The notes below the pieces were generated by a model, which was not told the origin of the DNA, did not search any database, and saw only the letters and a program-made list of their open reading frames with translations. A DNA stretch of 64,000 nucleotides from Hemerocallis citrina (lineage: Eukaryota; Streptophyta; Magnoliopsida; Asparagales; Asphodelaceae). Shown here piece after piece: positions 44,353 to 55,410 of this stretch. The position numbers were made by a program, and so were the translations under genes. Each line of letters opens with the position of its first letter. Position 1 is the first letter of the stretch. The stretch spans positions 305,002,822 to 305,066,821 of the forward strand of contig CM030361.1 of assembly GCA_017893485.1 (NCBI GenBank). Reading direction: 5' to 3'.

Positions 44353-44371
44353 CCCACAGACGGCGCCAACC
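44353..44371 (-). other. primer-binding site of Tat element
   Basis: Immediately inside the 5' LTR, after a GGT spacer, the minus strand reads TGGCGCCGTCTGTGGG from 44368 leftwards. It starts with TGG, as required for pairing with a tRNA 3' CCA. This GGCGCC-type site is common in plant Tat-like elements; I cannot name the tRNA with certainty. Confidence 0.85.
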
Positions 44372-45128
44372 TGATGCAGTTTGTTTTTGGTCGCAGTGTG
44401 GATGCACCAGGTGTGAGTTCGGACTCAATTTGTAATGAGCGAAGAGTGAGGCACGGGACGACGAGCGGGAGGCTCGCTTCGGCACTTGAGGATCGGCTCG
44501 GATCGCCTCACCTCGGGTACCTGCAGACGGTCCTGAGACACCGGGGTTTATCCCGGCGGCGGACCCTCCGACGATCTAGTCAGTCTCTGTGAGAGAGTAG
44601 CAATAACTAGGGAAATTTGGTGGCAAAAGATTGATTACCTGAAAAGGTGGGTGAGGGTCTAGTATTTATAGAGAAGTCTAACCAGGTTTGGATCCGCCTG
44701 GGGGCCGGGTCTGAACCCGAAAGCCCATGGGCCTGACGTGGCAAAAGGCCCAGGGGGTTTAGGGCTGACGTGGCAGTACCGAGAGTGGTATAGGGCTGAC
44801 GTGGCAAAGCCCTGGGTGGTATTTGGAGCTGACATGGAAGATCATGTGGCTCCTGTGCTCCTGGGAGAATCTGGTGGCCTAGGTTGTGCCAGGTCATCTT
44901 CATTCTTTACCAGGCTGGGTGGACGGCCCGGGGGGCTGTCTTGGATCGGAGGCCGAGGGCCATCGATGCTCGTCGGATACGAGGAGACCAGTTCTGTGGG
45001 GGTGAACTTGGGGTTCGGCGCCGACCCTGTAGTGGCTCGAAGCCGAGCCAGATTGTTATTTTTCCTATTTTTGAGTGAGAGCTGTACTGGGCCCTGGTTG
45101 GGCCCCAAGCCATTTTTACCCTACCACA
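44372..45128 (-). repeat. Tat element 5' LTR (757 bp)
   Basis: This is the partner of 32454-33210, with the same length and ends. It is followed on the + strand by the ATAGT target duplication, after which the interrupted solo LTR resumes. Confidence 0.95.
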
Positions 45129-45133
45129 ATAGT

Positions 45134-45312
45134 CGACCAATAAGATATAGAATTAAGATCAAAATATACCATTATTCGAAATGAATAAAATTTTCGATTA
45201 GAAACCACTTTAATAAAATATCCGAAAAGAATTTAGCACAAAAAAATAAATTTATAAAATCGAATTATAGAAAATACACGAAAAAAACTAATTATCGGGA
45301 GTGGGGGTTACA
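45134..45312 (-). repeat. solo giant LTR, right part (5' end)
   Basis: On the minus strand this begins TGTAACCCCCACTCCCG at 45312. It is the first 179 bp of the LTR whose remaining 3377 bp are at 29077-32453. CCTTG at 45313-45317 completes the outer target-site duplication. Confidence 0.85.
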
Positions 45313-45317
45313 CCTTG

Positions 45318-46600
45318 CAAAACCCACTACTCACGAAAATAAATCTTACGGAGTTAAACCTATATATAGGATGCAAAAAAATGATTTTGCCAAAATTGTT
45401 TTTTAGATAATATAACCATAGAATTTCAGAGACTGCACTACCATTAGAGATGTTACTCGTCTAAGCACACCGTAAGTATCCAAATAAGGATACAGTACTA
45501 ATCAAATCAAATACAACAAAACCAAACAAGCCTTAAGTATCCAACTACGAAGAAAGTACTAATCAAACCAAATACAACAAAACCAAATAAACGCTCCTTC
45601 CCCTGGTTTTCCAGTAAATAAGTTTACATACACAATCAAAAATAACTTTGTAGCATAAAAATTAAATAGACATAACCCAAATTTCTACAGAGAAAAACTA
45701 AAAACAATGAAAATATAGAACACGGAAGAACTCATATGAACAAGTCTTCTCTGAGTTGTCATTCTTTAGTGACTCTTTTGAGCATTAACATTTCTCACTC
45801 TAAAACAATAATTAGGAAGAAAACACATCAGTCCGATTTAAACTGATAACAAAATTGCTAACAAAGTAATTCAGCAAGGCCCAAATTTTGAAATAAAGTT
45901 AGGATACCCTAGCTAGAGATAGAGGGATGCAACTACATGTAGCATGCCTCTACCTACAACATAAAAGAAACCTACAGGAAAAAAATAACTTCCTTTTTTT
46001 AAAAGTTGAGATACCCACGTATGTCTAAACTTTTGAAGCCCAAAACATCAAAACATTCATATGGTATCCCACCTTAAAAAGAAGTTTCCAAACAAGATCC
46101 AATATCGCATGAGAAATAAGATTTCTTTTCCCAATAATTCTTAGATCAATCTAATACTCTACATTTCACATATATTATTCAGCATATTACATATAATTAA
46201 TTTTAAAAAAATTTATTCTTTTAATTCTAGAAAATTCCATATAAGTCGAATCTCAAAAACAAATATCATCAATACGATTAGATCACCTGACATAAAACAC
46301 ACAACAATCAAAAACCCTCTTCTGAGAAATACTAATTATAAATGTATGTCTCGATACCATGTACCTCCATCAAATTTACATTTCTGTCAATCATTTTCAG
46401 AACAGTCTCACTCTACTTTTCACAGACATTATCTAACACAGTACATCGAACAACCAAATACGACAAGTACACCAATCAAAACACAACAAAACAAATACTC
46501 AAATAATCAATAATAAGATATTATCAAAATCAAACAATCCACTACCAAATAAAACACATCAAAATAATAACAAAAGATCGAGGCTCGGATCTGACTAGTA
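45318..46600. repeat. AT-rich retrotransposon-derived sequence, no gene
   Basis: This continues the sequence interrupted by the solo LTR (27464-29076). It contains a two-copy tandem repeat of about 70 bp (about 45468-45590, phrases AGTACTAATCAAA and ATACAACAAAACC). A segment at about 45725-45800 is diverged from 29000-29070 (shared CTTTTGAGCATT). No coding region is recognised. Confidence 0.4.
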
Positions 46601-49560
46601 TATCTCCTCAATAACTTTAGGACCTACAGCCTAAGTGCAACCCTTATTTTCCTATTTTGGATTTTATTTTAGTTTATTTTTCTTTTCTTGATTATTGTAT
46701 CTGAATTCTTTTTATAATAAATTTTTGCTTTTATTAGGTTCTTTTATTCTCTTTTGATCATTCCATGCTCTTTTGGCTTGAATTCTGCTATTTTTGGCTC
46801 ATTGCAAATTTTTGCCCTTCGTGTTTTGAGTTTGAATTGTTCCGCTATATATTCATCCCATTAATTTCTGTGTTTTTCTTTTTTAGGAGCCTAAAACTGT
46901 ACCCTAAACCCATTAACCCGCAACCCAAAACCCCACATCCTATCCACTATAAATAACCCCCATAAAACCCTAATATTATAATCCCTAATCTCTCTTCCTC
47001 TCTCCTACTGCCCCTTTCTCTCTCCTACCCCCGACTCCCTCTCTTTGTTTTACTTCAAACCCATTCGCCCAAGCCCGTCGGCCTCCGATCCCGCACCTCC
47101 AACCACCTCAACCACTCACCCTCTCCTCATCGCCCCCTCATCATCCCCGTGCCGCCACCATTCCCGACGACCACCTCATCCCGTCGCCTTCCCGAACTCC
47201 CGCTCGAACCCATCACCTCGGTGACCTCCATCGCCGCTTTTTGCCTCGACAAACCATCCTCGCCACCATCGTCTTCATCCTCTCTGCTGTCCTCGCAACC
47301 ACCGTAGAACCCCCTCACCCTCGTCGTCGTCCAGAGCCCCGAGCATTCCCCCGCTGCAATCTCCTATGTCGTTGTTGTTCGTGAAGGAAGAGGGGGGGAT
47401 TTCTTGGTGTTTGCTGTTTTGGAGTGTAGGGGATCGAATCCCGTGTGTGCTGTTTTGCGAAGAGGGATACGTTGTTTTGCTGTTTTGTACGTGGCTTGCA
47501 CATGTTTCCGTGTTCGTGGTTCGTCACCCGGGATTCTCATCCCGTTATTCTATATATTTAAAATTAACAACTAAAAGGCAAATCTCTTCTTGAACTAGTT
47601 TATTATTTTGTTCAAGATTCTTTGATCTCTACATGTAGATCCAAATCCTTTTTATCGTACTGCTATTGAAATTTCGTTAAGTTTATTGAGGGTTTACACG
47701 AGCTAACCCAATATATGCTTAACATCGTGCCTACATCTTTGATCTAAAACCAAGTTCCCCTTGCACATTGCATATGCACATTTACATGAAAAATAACTAG
47801 ATCCATGTTATAGAATTGTTTGATGACTTGAATATGTTAGATTGAATTTGAATTGATTACCATGCCTGTGAAATTGCATCTTAAAACTAAAATTATACAT
47901 GTTAAACATCTAGCATCATTTTGATTATTAATTAACATGAACTATATGGTTGTATGACGAAGTTGTTGCCTATTCATATCAAACTATTTTCTAGACTTCT
48001 GTTTGTGTCTTTTTGTATCAGACTTTCGACCATGTTGCTGTTATAATTTGAAATAACTTTCTGAATATGATTTATAGCCCCATGTGTCTATTTTCCAGAA
48101 CTTTCAACGAATTTGAATCTCGAGTTATAATCTGTTAGATATCAGTATTTTTATACAACTGTGTCTGAATTTCCAGATTCACAAATTCATGTGTATCATT
48201 CTGTTTCATAATTAAATTGAACATGATAACAGTAAAATAAAAATAGGAAATAAATTTTACTGAGACTAGACATGTGTAGGAACCACCGTGAATTTTTGTA
48301 GATATAATTGATGAGTTTTGTGGTCTGTTTCATATGTATTTATACAATTTACAACTTGCTGCCTGAATATAGAATCTGAAAAGAATAGGATTTTCACCCT
48401 AGTTTTTGTAACTTTTATATGTAATATATATATTTGCTGGAACCGGCAGAAAGTATATTTTCTAGAATTTCTGACGGATCCAGATTTTCTTTTCTGTAGT
48501 AGCGGTAATCTGTGTTTTTGTACAGCAACGTCATGCTGTCCAGATTGTGTAATTTGTGTTTAATTAATATGTTTGCTTCTTGTTTTGTATGTAACAAGTT
48601 GAATTAGTCACACCTAGCATAATACAACTTCGACACCTTCTTGCCTAAAATATTAACTAGCCGGGGTATTATGGGTTGACTTGGTAGTGAACGATCAGGA
48701 AAATATACTCGGTAAAGGCCTTCTTGCTTGCATGTTATTACATGGAAGGTGGAGGATTTCTTGTCATTGTGTGATCATGCTATGATGATTTCTTATCGTC
48801 TTGTTACCGAGTAAACGATCTGTGAATTCACCATCAGTCTAAAACGTTCACTATTTACTTGCACCAAAACTGTGGTATGGAACATATGGGACGCAGTAGT
48901 AAGTGAACTAGATAGATTAATAAAATGATTAATAACCTGCATTTGATGTTCCATGCTTGATCCTGTATATCATCATCAAGATAGAATTTAAGTTGACATC
49001 ATTCATTACATGCATGATTAAATATAGACCTTTGACATTATTGCCTATCTTTGACTTTGTTATTAACTTTGATCCCGTCCCTTTTCTTTGATATACATGC
49101 TTCCTATTATTCTATGTTTCCCTCTACTTGCTGTCCACGACATGCTCTATAGATATTATTTTTTTTCTTTTTAGATCAAGAATTTACAGGTACTGGAGGA
49201 ATAATATCAGAAGGAATTGGTGAACAACGATTCTAGAAGATGGAACTAAAGATTGAGCTACTTAGTTTATTTTTTTGTTAGATTTATTTCTTTTGAACAT
49301 TGTCTGGTTATTATTCTTTGTTTTGGGCTTTTGTTCCCGTCGTTTATTTTTATTCCCATATTTTGGATATTGTGTTGGATATTATTTGGATTATTTCATT
49401 ATTATTGAAGTTTATCTTTGATTCATGTGATTATATCTTTCTTGCGTGGCTGTATTTATTGTTCATTTTGCTGAGTTAGTACCTATAGATGGTGTTTACA
49501 TCATTCGCTGGGCCTATGTTACGTACTCGTATTTCGTATTTTGGGAAGCGGGGCGTGACA
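46600..49560 (+). repeat. giant 5' LTR of a gypsy element
   Basis: It ends GGGAAGCGGGGCGTGACA at 49560, directly before a primer-binding-like site, and is homologous to the solo LTR at 29077-45312 in the opposite orientation (for example TTTACACGAGCTAA near 47692 and 31150). A TATA box (CTATAAATA, 46947-46955) precedes a CT-rich leader. The left boundary is uncertain by a few hundred bases. Open frames inside (for example near 47130-47590) look like leader composition only. Confidence 0.65.
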
Positions 49561-49569
49561 GATTTTTAG

Positions 49570-49581
49570 TGGTATCAAAAC
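49570..49581 (+). other. degenerate tRNA primer-binding site
   Basis: TGGTATCAAAAC lies nine bases after the LTR end. It resembles the initiator-Met site TGGTATCAGAGC with changes at its 3' half. Confidence 0.6.
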
Positions 49582-49975
49582 CCAGGGTTGGATAATATAT
49601 CAGTCAAACATGACTATTTTTATGAAGGTTTGGCTTTGATTGATATATTAGTCAAGTTTGGCTCTAGCCACGTTAACTTAATGATGTACACACCACGATG
49701 ATCACATGAACATATAATAACCAACATAATTTGGGAATCTTTTTTATCTTTTTTCATCCCTTCATATTCAGTTCCTTCATTTCTTATTGTCTCTTGTCCC
49801 TTTCATTCATTGATTCCTTTCTGGGTATAATTACTTTGCTTTTGTACCCACATTCTTTTGATTTGGGTGTTATTCCTTTCTCTTTTGCACAATTATTCGT
49901 GCATATATCCTGCTAGCATATTATCTTTTGTTTGATCTTCTTCTAGGTATTAATCTAGTCTTCTCCTTTCAGCTC

Positions 49976-52115
49976 ATGTTTTTTTTGACTTTGGTGCTAC
50001 CCACTCTTTCATTTCCTCCCGCTTTGTTGATCAGCATAGTTTGGCAAGCGATGTTATGCCCATAGCTTGGGACATCACCACAGGTGGAGATGTCATTTTC
50101 TGTTCTAGGGTACACAAACAAAGCCCATTGCTAATTAGTGGTGTGGATTTCTTGGCTGATTTGATTGTGATTCCCAATTTCGATTTCAATGTCATTCTGG
50201 GCATGGATTGGTAGGGTGTTTCTTGTGCCGTGATTGATTGCCGAGAGAATAAGGTGACTTTGAGGCTTTCTGGTCAACCAGAGTTTGTGTTCCATACGGG
50301 TGAGATACCGTCAGGGCGTGTCAAGAACTCGGTGGACCCTAAGGCTGTTTCGCTTTTATCGTTGGGCTGATAGGGTTGTTGCACCCTTAGTTGTGCGCCT
50401 TGATGTCTTTCCTGAGAATTTTCCCGGCTTACCGCTAGACCGAGATGTGGAGTTTAGCATTGATGTTCAGCCAAGTACGATGCTTATTTCCAAAAGTCTG
50501 TATCGTATGGCACTGGTTGAATTGGCAAAACTAAAGGTGCAAGTTCAGAAGCTGCTTGATAAGAGTTTTATCAGGCCTAGTTTTTCACCTTGGGGAGTCC
50601 AGTTCTGTTCGTCAACCAGAAGGATGGTAACCGCAGGATTTGTATTGACTATAGAGAGTTGAACAATGTCACTTAAAGAATCGGTACCCATTGCCGAGGA
50701 TTGACAATTTGTTCGACCAACTGGGAGGTGCTTCAGTGTTCTCAAAGTTGGATCTTCATTCCAGGTATCATCAATTTAAAGTGAGGTCAGAAGATGTTCC
50801 GAAAATGGCTTTCCGAAGGAGGTACGGGCATTATAAGTTGTTAGTGATGCCTTTCGGAGTTTCTAATGCACCGGCAGTGTTCATGAGTCTGATGAATAGG
50901 GTGTTCTCGCCATTCTTGGATCATTTTGTCGTGGTCTTCATTGACGACATATTGGTGTATTCTCGGAATAGGGAAGATCATGCTGAGCATTTGAAGGTTG
51001 TTTTGCAGACTTTGAGGGAGAAACAGCTGTATGGGAAGCTCAATAAGTGTGAGTTCTGACTAGATCGGGTTGCTTTTCTGGGCTACATTATTTCTGGTGC
51101 TAGTGTTTCTGTGGATCCGTCGAAGATCTCTGCGGTCAATGATTGGCCGATTTCGAAGTCTGTTCCTGAGGTGCGAAGTTTTCTTGGTTTGGCCGGCTAT
51201 TATTGAAAATTTGTTCAGGATTTCTCGAAAATTGCTAGGCCTCTGACCAGTTTGACGAAGAAGGAGCAGAAGTTTGATTGGGATGAATCTTTTGATGAAG
51301 CTTTTGCCGAGTTGAAGATTCGATTGACGTCAGCGTCTGTGCTGACGATACCCGACAGTTCGGGTGGTTTTGTGATCCATTATGATGCATCAGGTAGAGG
51401 TCTGGGAGCAGTGCTCATGCAGCGAGGCAGGGTTTTTGCTTATGCATCAAGGCAGCTGAGACCTCATGAGAAGAACTATCCCACGCATGATCTGGAGGTT
51501 GCGGCCGTGGTTTTTGCCTTGAAGTTGTAGAGGCATTATCTACTTGGGGTAGAGTGCAGATATTCACAGATCACAAGAGCCTCAAGTATGTGTTCATCCA
51601 AAAGGAATTGAACATGAGGCAAAGAAGATGGTTGGAATTGATGATAGACTTTGAAATCAATTTGTAGTATCACCTGGGCAGAGTGAACTTGGTTCCTGAT
51701 GCTTTGAGTAGGAGGCCTGCCGCTTTGTTCCTCACTAAGAAGAAGGAATTAGTGGAGGATATGAGGAAGCTAGAGTTGGATGTGCTACTTCCTGGATCAG
51801 CTCGGCAGTTCATGATGTTGCAGTTGCAGTCTTCCTTGATTGAGCAGATTCAGGCAGTCCAAGCGGGTGACCAGCAGTTGCAACATTTTCAAAGTGAGGT
51901 GGAAGCCGGTTTGAGATCCGATTTGGTCATTCATGCTGATGGGTCTCTTCGTTTTGGCTCTAGGTTGTGTGTACCTAGAGGATAAGTCAAGTAGAAGCTA
52001 CTTGAGGAAGCTCATCGGTCTCCATATTCTATTCATCCAGGTGGTACCAAGATGTACATGGACTTAAAGCAATATTTATGGTGGCATGGCATGAAGAGAG
52101 CTGTGGCTAGATATG
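49976..52115 (+). pseudogene. gypsy (chromovirus-like) polyprotein remnant without gag
   Basis: Only about 400 bp separate the primer site from the protease, so gag is missing. The protease reads DFGATHSFISSRF, with Phe where Ser is expected in the active triad, and ends at VILGMDW followed by a stop. Reverse transcriptase keeps [23 protein letters not shown] text, [13 protein letters not shown] and FIDDILVYS. RNase H shows [16 protein letters not shown] and [13 protein letters not shown]. At least five stops interrupt the frames (for example 51057, 51205, 51528 and 51666). The integrase zinc region begins (LWWHGMKRAVARY) and is cut at 52115 by the next element. The remainder must lie beyond the window. 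Confidence 0.88.
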
Positions 52116-54769
52116 TGTAACACCTCGGATTTTAAAATACCGAAATTTATTCGTTTTTATATTTTGTAGGGGTGAGAATTATTTTTAAGCTATATTTTAT
52201 TATTAATTATTTTTATATTGATATTGGTATGGATATTTGTGGTTGATTGGTGTTATTGATATATTGGGGGCTATGAGTTGAGACTTTATGTGAATAATTA
52301 TTGTTCATTTATTTTATTATTTTGAAGGATTATTATGAAGTGGTTTTAATATATTTTGTTGGATTGGTATAGGTGATATATTGAAGTTATGAGTCGGGTT
52401 TTGTGTAAAGAAATATTGTTTACCTTATTTCATAATTTTAGAGAATTGTGATGTGATATTTAATGTATTTTGCATTATTAGTGTTATTAAAAGTATAAAG
52501 TTGGGGCTTATTTGAAATGTCTAGAGATCTGGGGGCCTATATGCAAATATCCCTTTATAAAAATATATTTTTATTAAAAAAAATTTATTAAACCCCCCCT
52601 TCTCTCCTCCTTCCTTCTCCATTCTTTTTTTTCTCCATTCCGATCGAAACCAAAGAAGCCAGCCGAACCCATCGGCCTCCCATTCTCCCGCTCCAATCCA
52701 CTTCGTCCCTTTGCCAAATCCAAATTAAATTGGGGGATAGGCTAATTGGAGGGTTCTCTACATCGTGGAAGTGTCGAATTTTCGAAAGGATTCCGAAAAG
52801 GTATACCCTATTTTATTTATTCGTATAAGATTAAGTATGGTTAGTTTTATTGAGTAGGATTATTTTGGTAGAGAGATTTAGAGAGGTTGGAAGTGAAAGA
52901 TTTGAGGAATTAGTGGATTGATAGAGAAATTGCGAGTTGTTAATAAATTAGGGTTTTGGGTTTGTAAAAGAGAATTATATATATGTGAGAATTATCTCTT
53001 TTATGGTAGTAAATTTTAGTAGAACCATTAGAATAAAATGGGGAGTGGTGATGTTGGAATAAACTCGAACTATAGGAGTTTATGAAATCGGGTAGAAAAC
53101 TCGATCCAAATACTTGTAGAAAATGCATATGAGGGTGTAGAGTATTATGCAAGGATTACTATGAATTTAGGATGATTTTTATAGGCTTCCAGCTCAATTA
53201 AATTGAGTGAAATGAATTATAGGTGAAAAGTGCACGCCGGGTGTTCGGTGAAATGCCCGCGCGATATAGAGGTGAGGATTTGATGAGTTCAGAGGTGTAG
53301 TTGAGTCTCATTATTATTATTAATCCTAATATATGATATTAGGAAAAAGCGGATTAAAGAAATTAGAAAATATGAATTTTTCTTATTAGAAAGCCTCCGA
53401 TCGATAAGGGAATGTTTGTATGGGGACCCAAATTCGAAATCCGTCGATGTAGCTCGGCTACTTAGGTCATTTGTAACGTGTGGGTGAAGACGGATTCGAG
53501 TTTGGAGGTTCGTAGGCCGAGTTTTGAGTTTTAAACTAATCGGTTCTATAATTTTTCAATTAGGAGGAAAAAGTCGAACTTCGACTGGCTACAGGACGGA
53601 CGTGGGACATCGTTTGCTCGAGCCGTCAGGTGAGTATGTTGTAATTAGGTATATTCTATATTGTGGCCAAATTTCGTGGCATTTCGATATACTTGATAGA
53701 AGTTATGCTAAAAATTCAATTTTTCGAAAAATACGGATTTTTAAGGCCCGAAAATGGGATTTTGAGATATTTCATGAAATTAACTATTTTAAATATATAA
53801 AACCTATATTATGGGTTAATGTGACGTGTTGAAGTATAAAAACTAAATATATTGAATTGTTTATGCATATTTTCGCCCCGTGCATGTTTCGTGCATGTTT
53901 TTGGGTATATAGGCCGATATAGGTAATTTGGCATATACGGAGCCTTGTGTATGGGCTAGCATGTTATGGACGGAGGTTATATGATGTAATTAGACGAAAT
54001 TAGTGATTGTGATCATGTGTTGGAAACTCGTGTATTTATAATGCATGTTTTGGGCATGTTTTGGGACATATAGACCCTTATAGGTGATTTTACTTGCATG
54101 AAATAAGGTGTATGACCTAGTATGCTATAACTGGATATTATGAGATTTAATTAGAGGAAATAAGTAATTTTGGCCCCTTTGTCTGGGACACCCGCATGTG
54201 TGGGGTATATTTGTAATATACATATAGATGATTATGACGTGTGATGCAATAGTGGATGAAATTAATAATTGGATACATGTTTACATTTTAACTATGTTCG
54301 AAGTGAAATAATGGGCAATAATATGATATTATTCTGTGATTATTTATACATTTTGATACGCTTACGATACAGACTAACGTCGTATAATTCTTTTATTTAC
54401 AATATAACTTGGTGTATGTTTATGGGTGATTTAATGAAGTAGTAAATAGCATGGTATCTATAATGGGTGATGTTATGGCAAAATAAATAACATGGTGTGT
54501 ATATCTGTGATATACTGAGATGATAATTATAGCGTGGACATCAGATGTGCATCAAATGCAAGATAAAAAGTGAGATGGTATGTGTTAATAAAAGGTGTTA
54601 TTAATTCACATGATTAAGGCTAAGAATGTGGCAATTGTTTAATTAAAAGCTGTGATGCTTTGTGTTGATTTAATAAGGTGAAAAGATGTAATGATAAATG
54701 CTAATAACAGATGGCTTTGTTGACCAGTACCTACAGCAATCCTGGGGGTTTGGGCTAGACCTCCTAACG

Positions 54770-55110
54770 CCCAAGGACCGGCTTGGGAATAGTGGACCCA
54801 AACTATGTTTGGGGTAAGTGATTTTATCGCCCAAGCTATCGGCTTGAGGCCCGGTTTTCCCTCGATGACAGCTGTCGCGAGGAAGCACCCAGTTTACCTG
54901 GGACGTGGTTTTTTCCTCCTGGCTATCGGCTGGGAGGAAGCACCCAGTTTACCTGGGACGTGGTTTTTCTCTCGATGACAGACGTCGCGAGGAAGCACCC
55001 AGTTTACCTGGGACGTGGTTTTTCCCTCTTGGCTTCGGCTGGGAGGAAGCACCCAGTTTACCTGGGACGTGGTTTTTCCCTCGCTAGTTCGGCTAGGAGG
55101 AAGACGTAGC
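54770..55110 (+). repeat. hairpin-rich tandem array in LTR
   Basis: Imperfect units of about 40-60 bp repeat GGAAGCACCCAGTTTACC and GGGACGTGGTTTTTC. Each contains CCCAG-TTTAC-CTGGG. The linkers also fold: CCCAAG/CTTGGG (54770-54787), CCCAAAC-TAT-GTTTGGG (54797-54813), CAAGC/GCTTG (54832-54846), CCTCG/CGAGG around GACAGCTGTC (54860-54882), then CTAG/CTAG with a TTCGG loop near 55080-55100. The same array occurs in the 3' LTR at about 62836-63176. Confidence 0.85.
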
Positions 55111-55244
55111 CTCGGACGAGTAAGACTCTGTGTGAGCATCGGGCCGCGTGTTTACTGGGCTGTCGGCTTTCAGTATGTTGGGATACTGTGGCTCACTGGT
55201 CGACAAACTAATAAAATAAATAAGTGTTAATAATAAATGTGGTA

Positions 55245-55410
55245 GTAAGGAAAGTGGATAGTAAAATGTGAATTGTGTGTGGAAAAGAAAGTGGATAGTA
55301 AATTGTGAATTGTGCGTGGAAAGGAAAGTGGATAGTAAAATGTGAATTGCGTGTGGAAAAGAAAGTGGATAGTGAAATGTGAACTGTGTGTGGGAAAGAA
55401 AGTTGTTGTG
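55245..55410 (+). repeat. tandem units of about 40 bp in LTR
   Basis: Four copies of a GTGGAAA(A/G)GAAAGTGG then ATAGTAAAATGTGAATTG unit differ by single bases. They are repeated in the 3' LTR (about 63311-63476). Confidence 0.85.

Larger units (their letters stand above)
32449..45133 (-). mobile_element. Tat-lineage Ty3/gypsy retrotransposon with TSD ATAGT
   Basis: The element spans 32454-45128 (12675 bp) with ATAGT duplicated at 32449-32453 and 45129-45133. Reading right to left: 5' LTR (45128-44372), primer-binding site, gag-protease, reverse transcriptase, two RNase H domains, integrase, antisense gene, hairpin region, minisatellite, polypurine tract and 3' LTR (33210-32454). By eye the LTRs differ at roughly 19 of 757 sites. 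All large frames carry stops or frameshifts. It inserted inside the solo LTR. Confidence 0.95.

Noticed and set aside
47127..47590. Possible small host genes near 47.1-47.6 kb
   Set aside because: The sequence is the CT-rich leader of the giant gypsy LTR; no domain, and the frames are on opposing strands by composition.
54894..55230. Small frames repeating SQVNWVLP or FSSWL phrases, duplicated at 62960-63296
   Set aside because: They derive from the hairpin tandem units in the LTR; the duplication is due to the two LTRs, not to a gene family.
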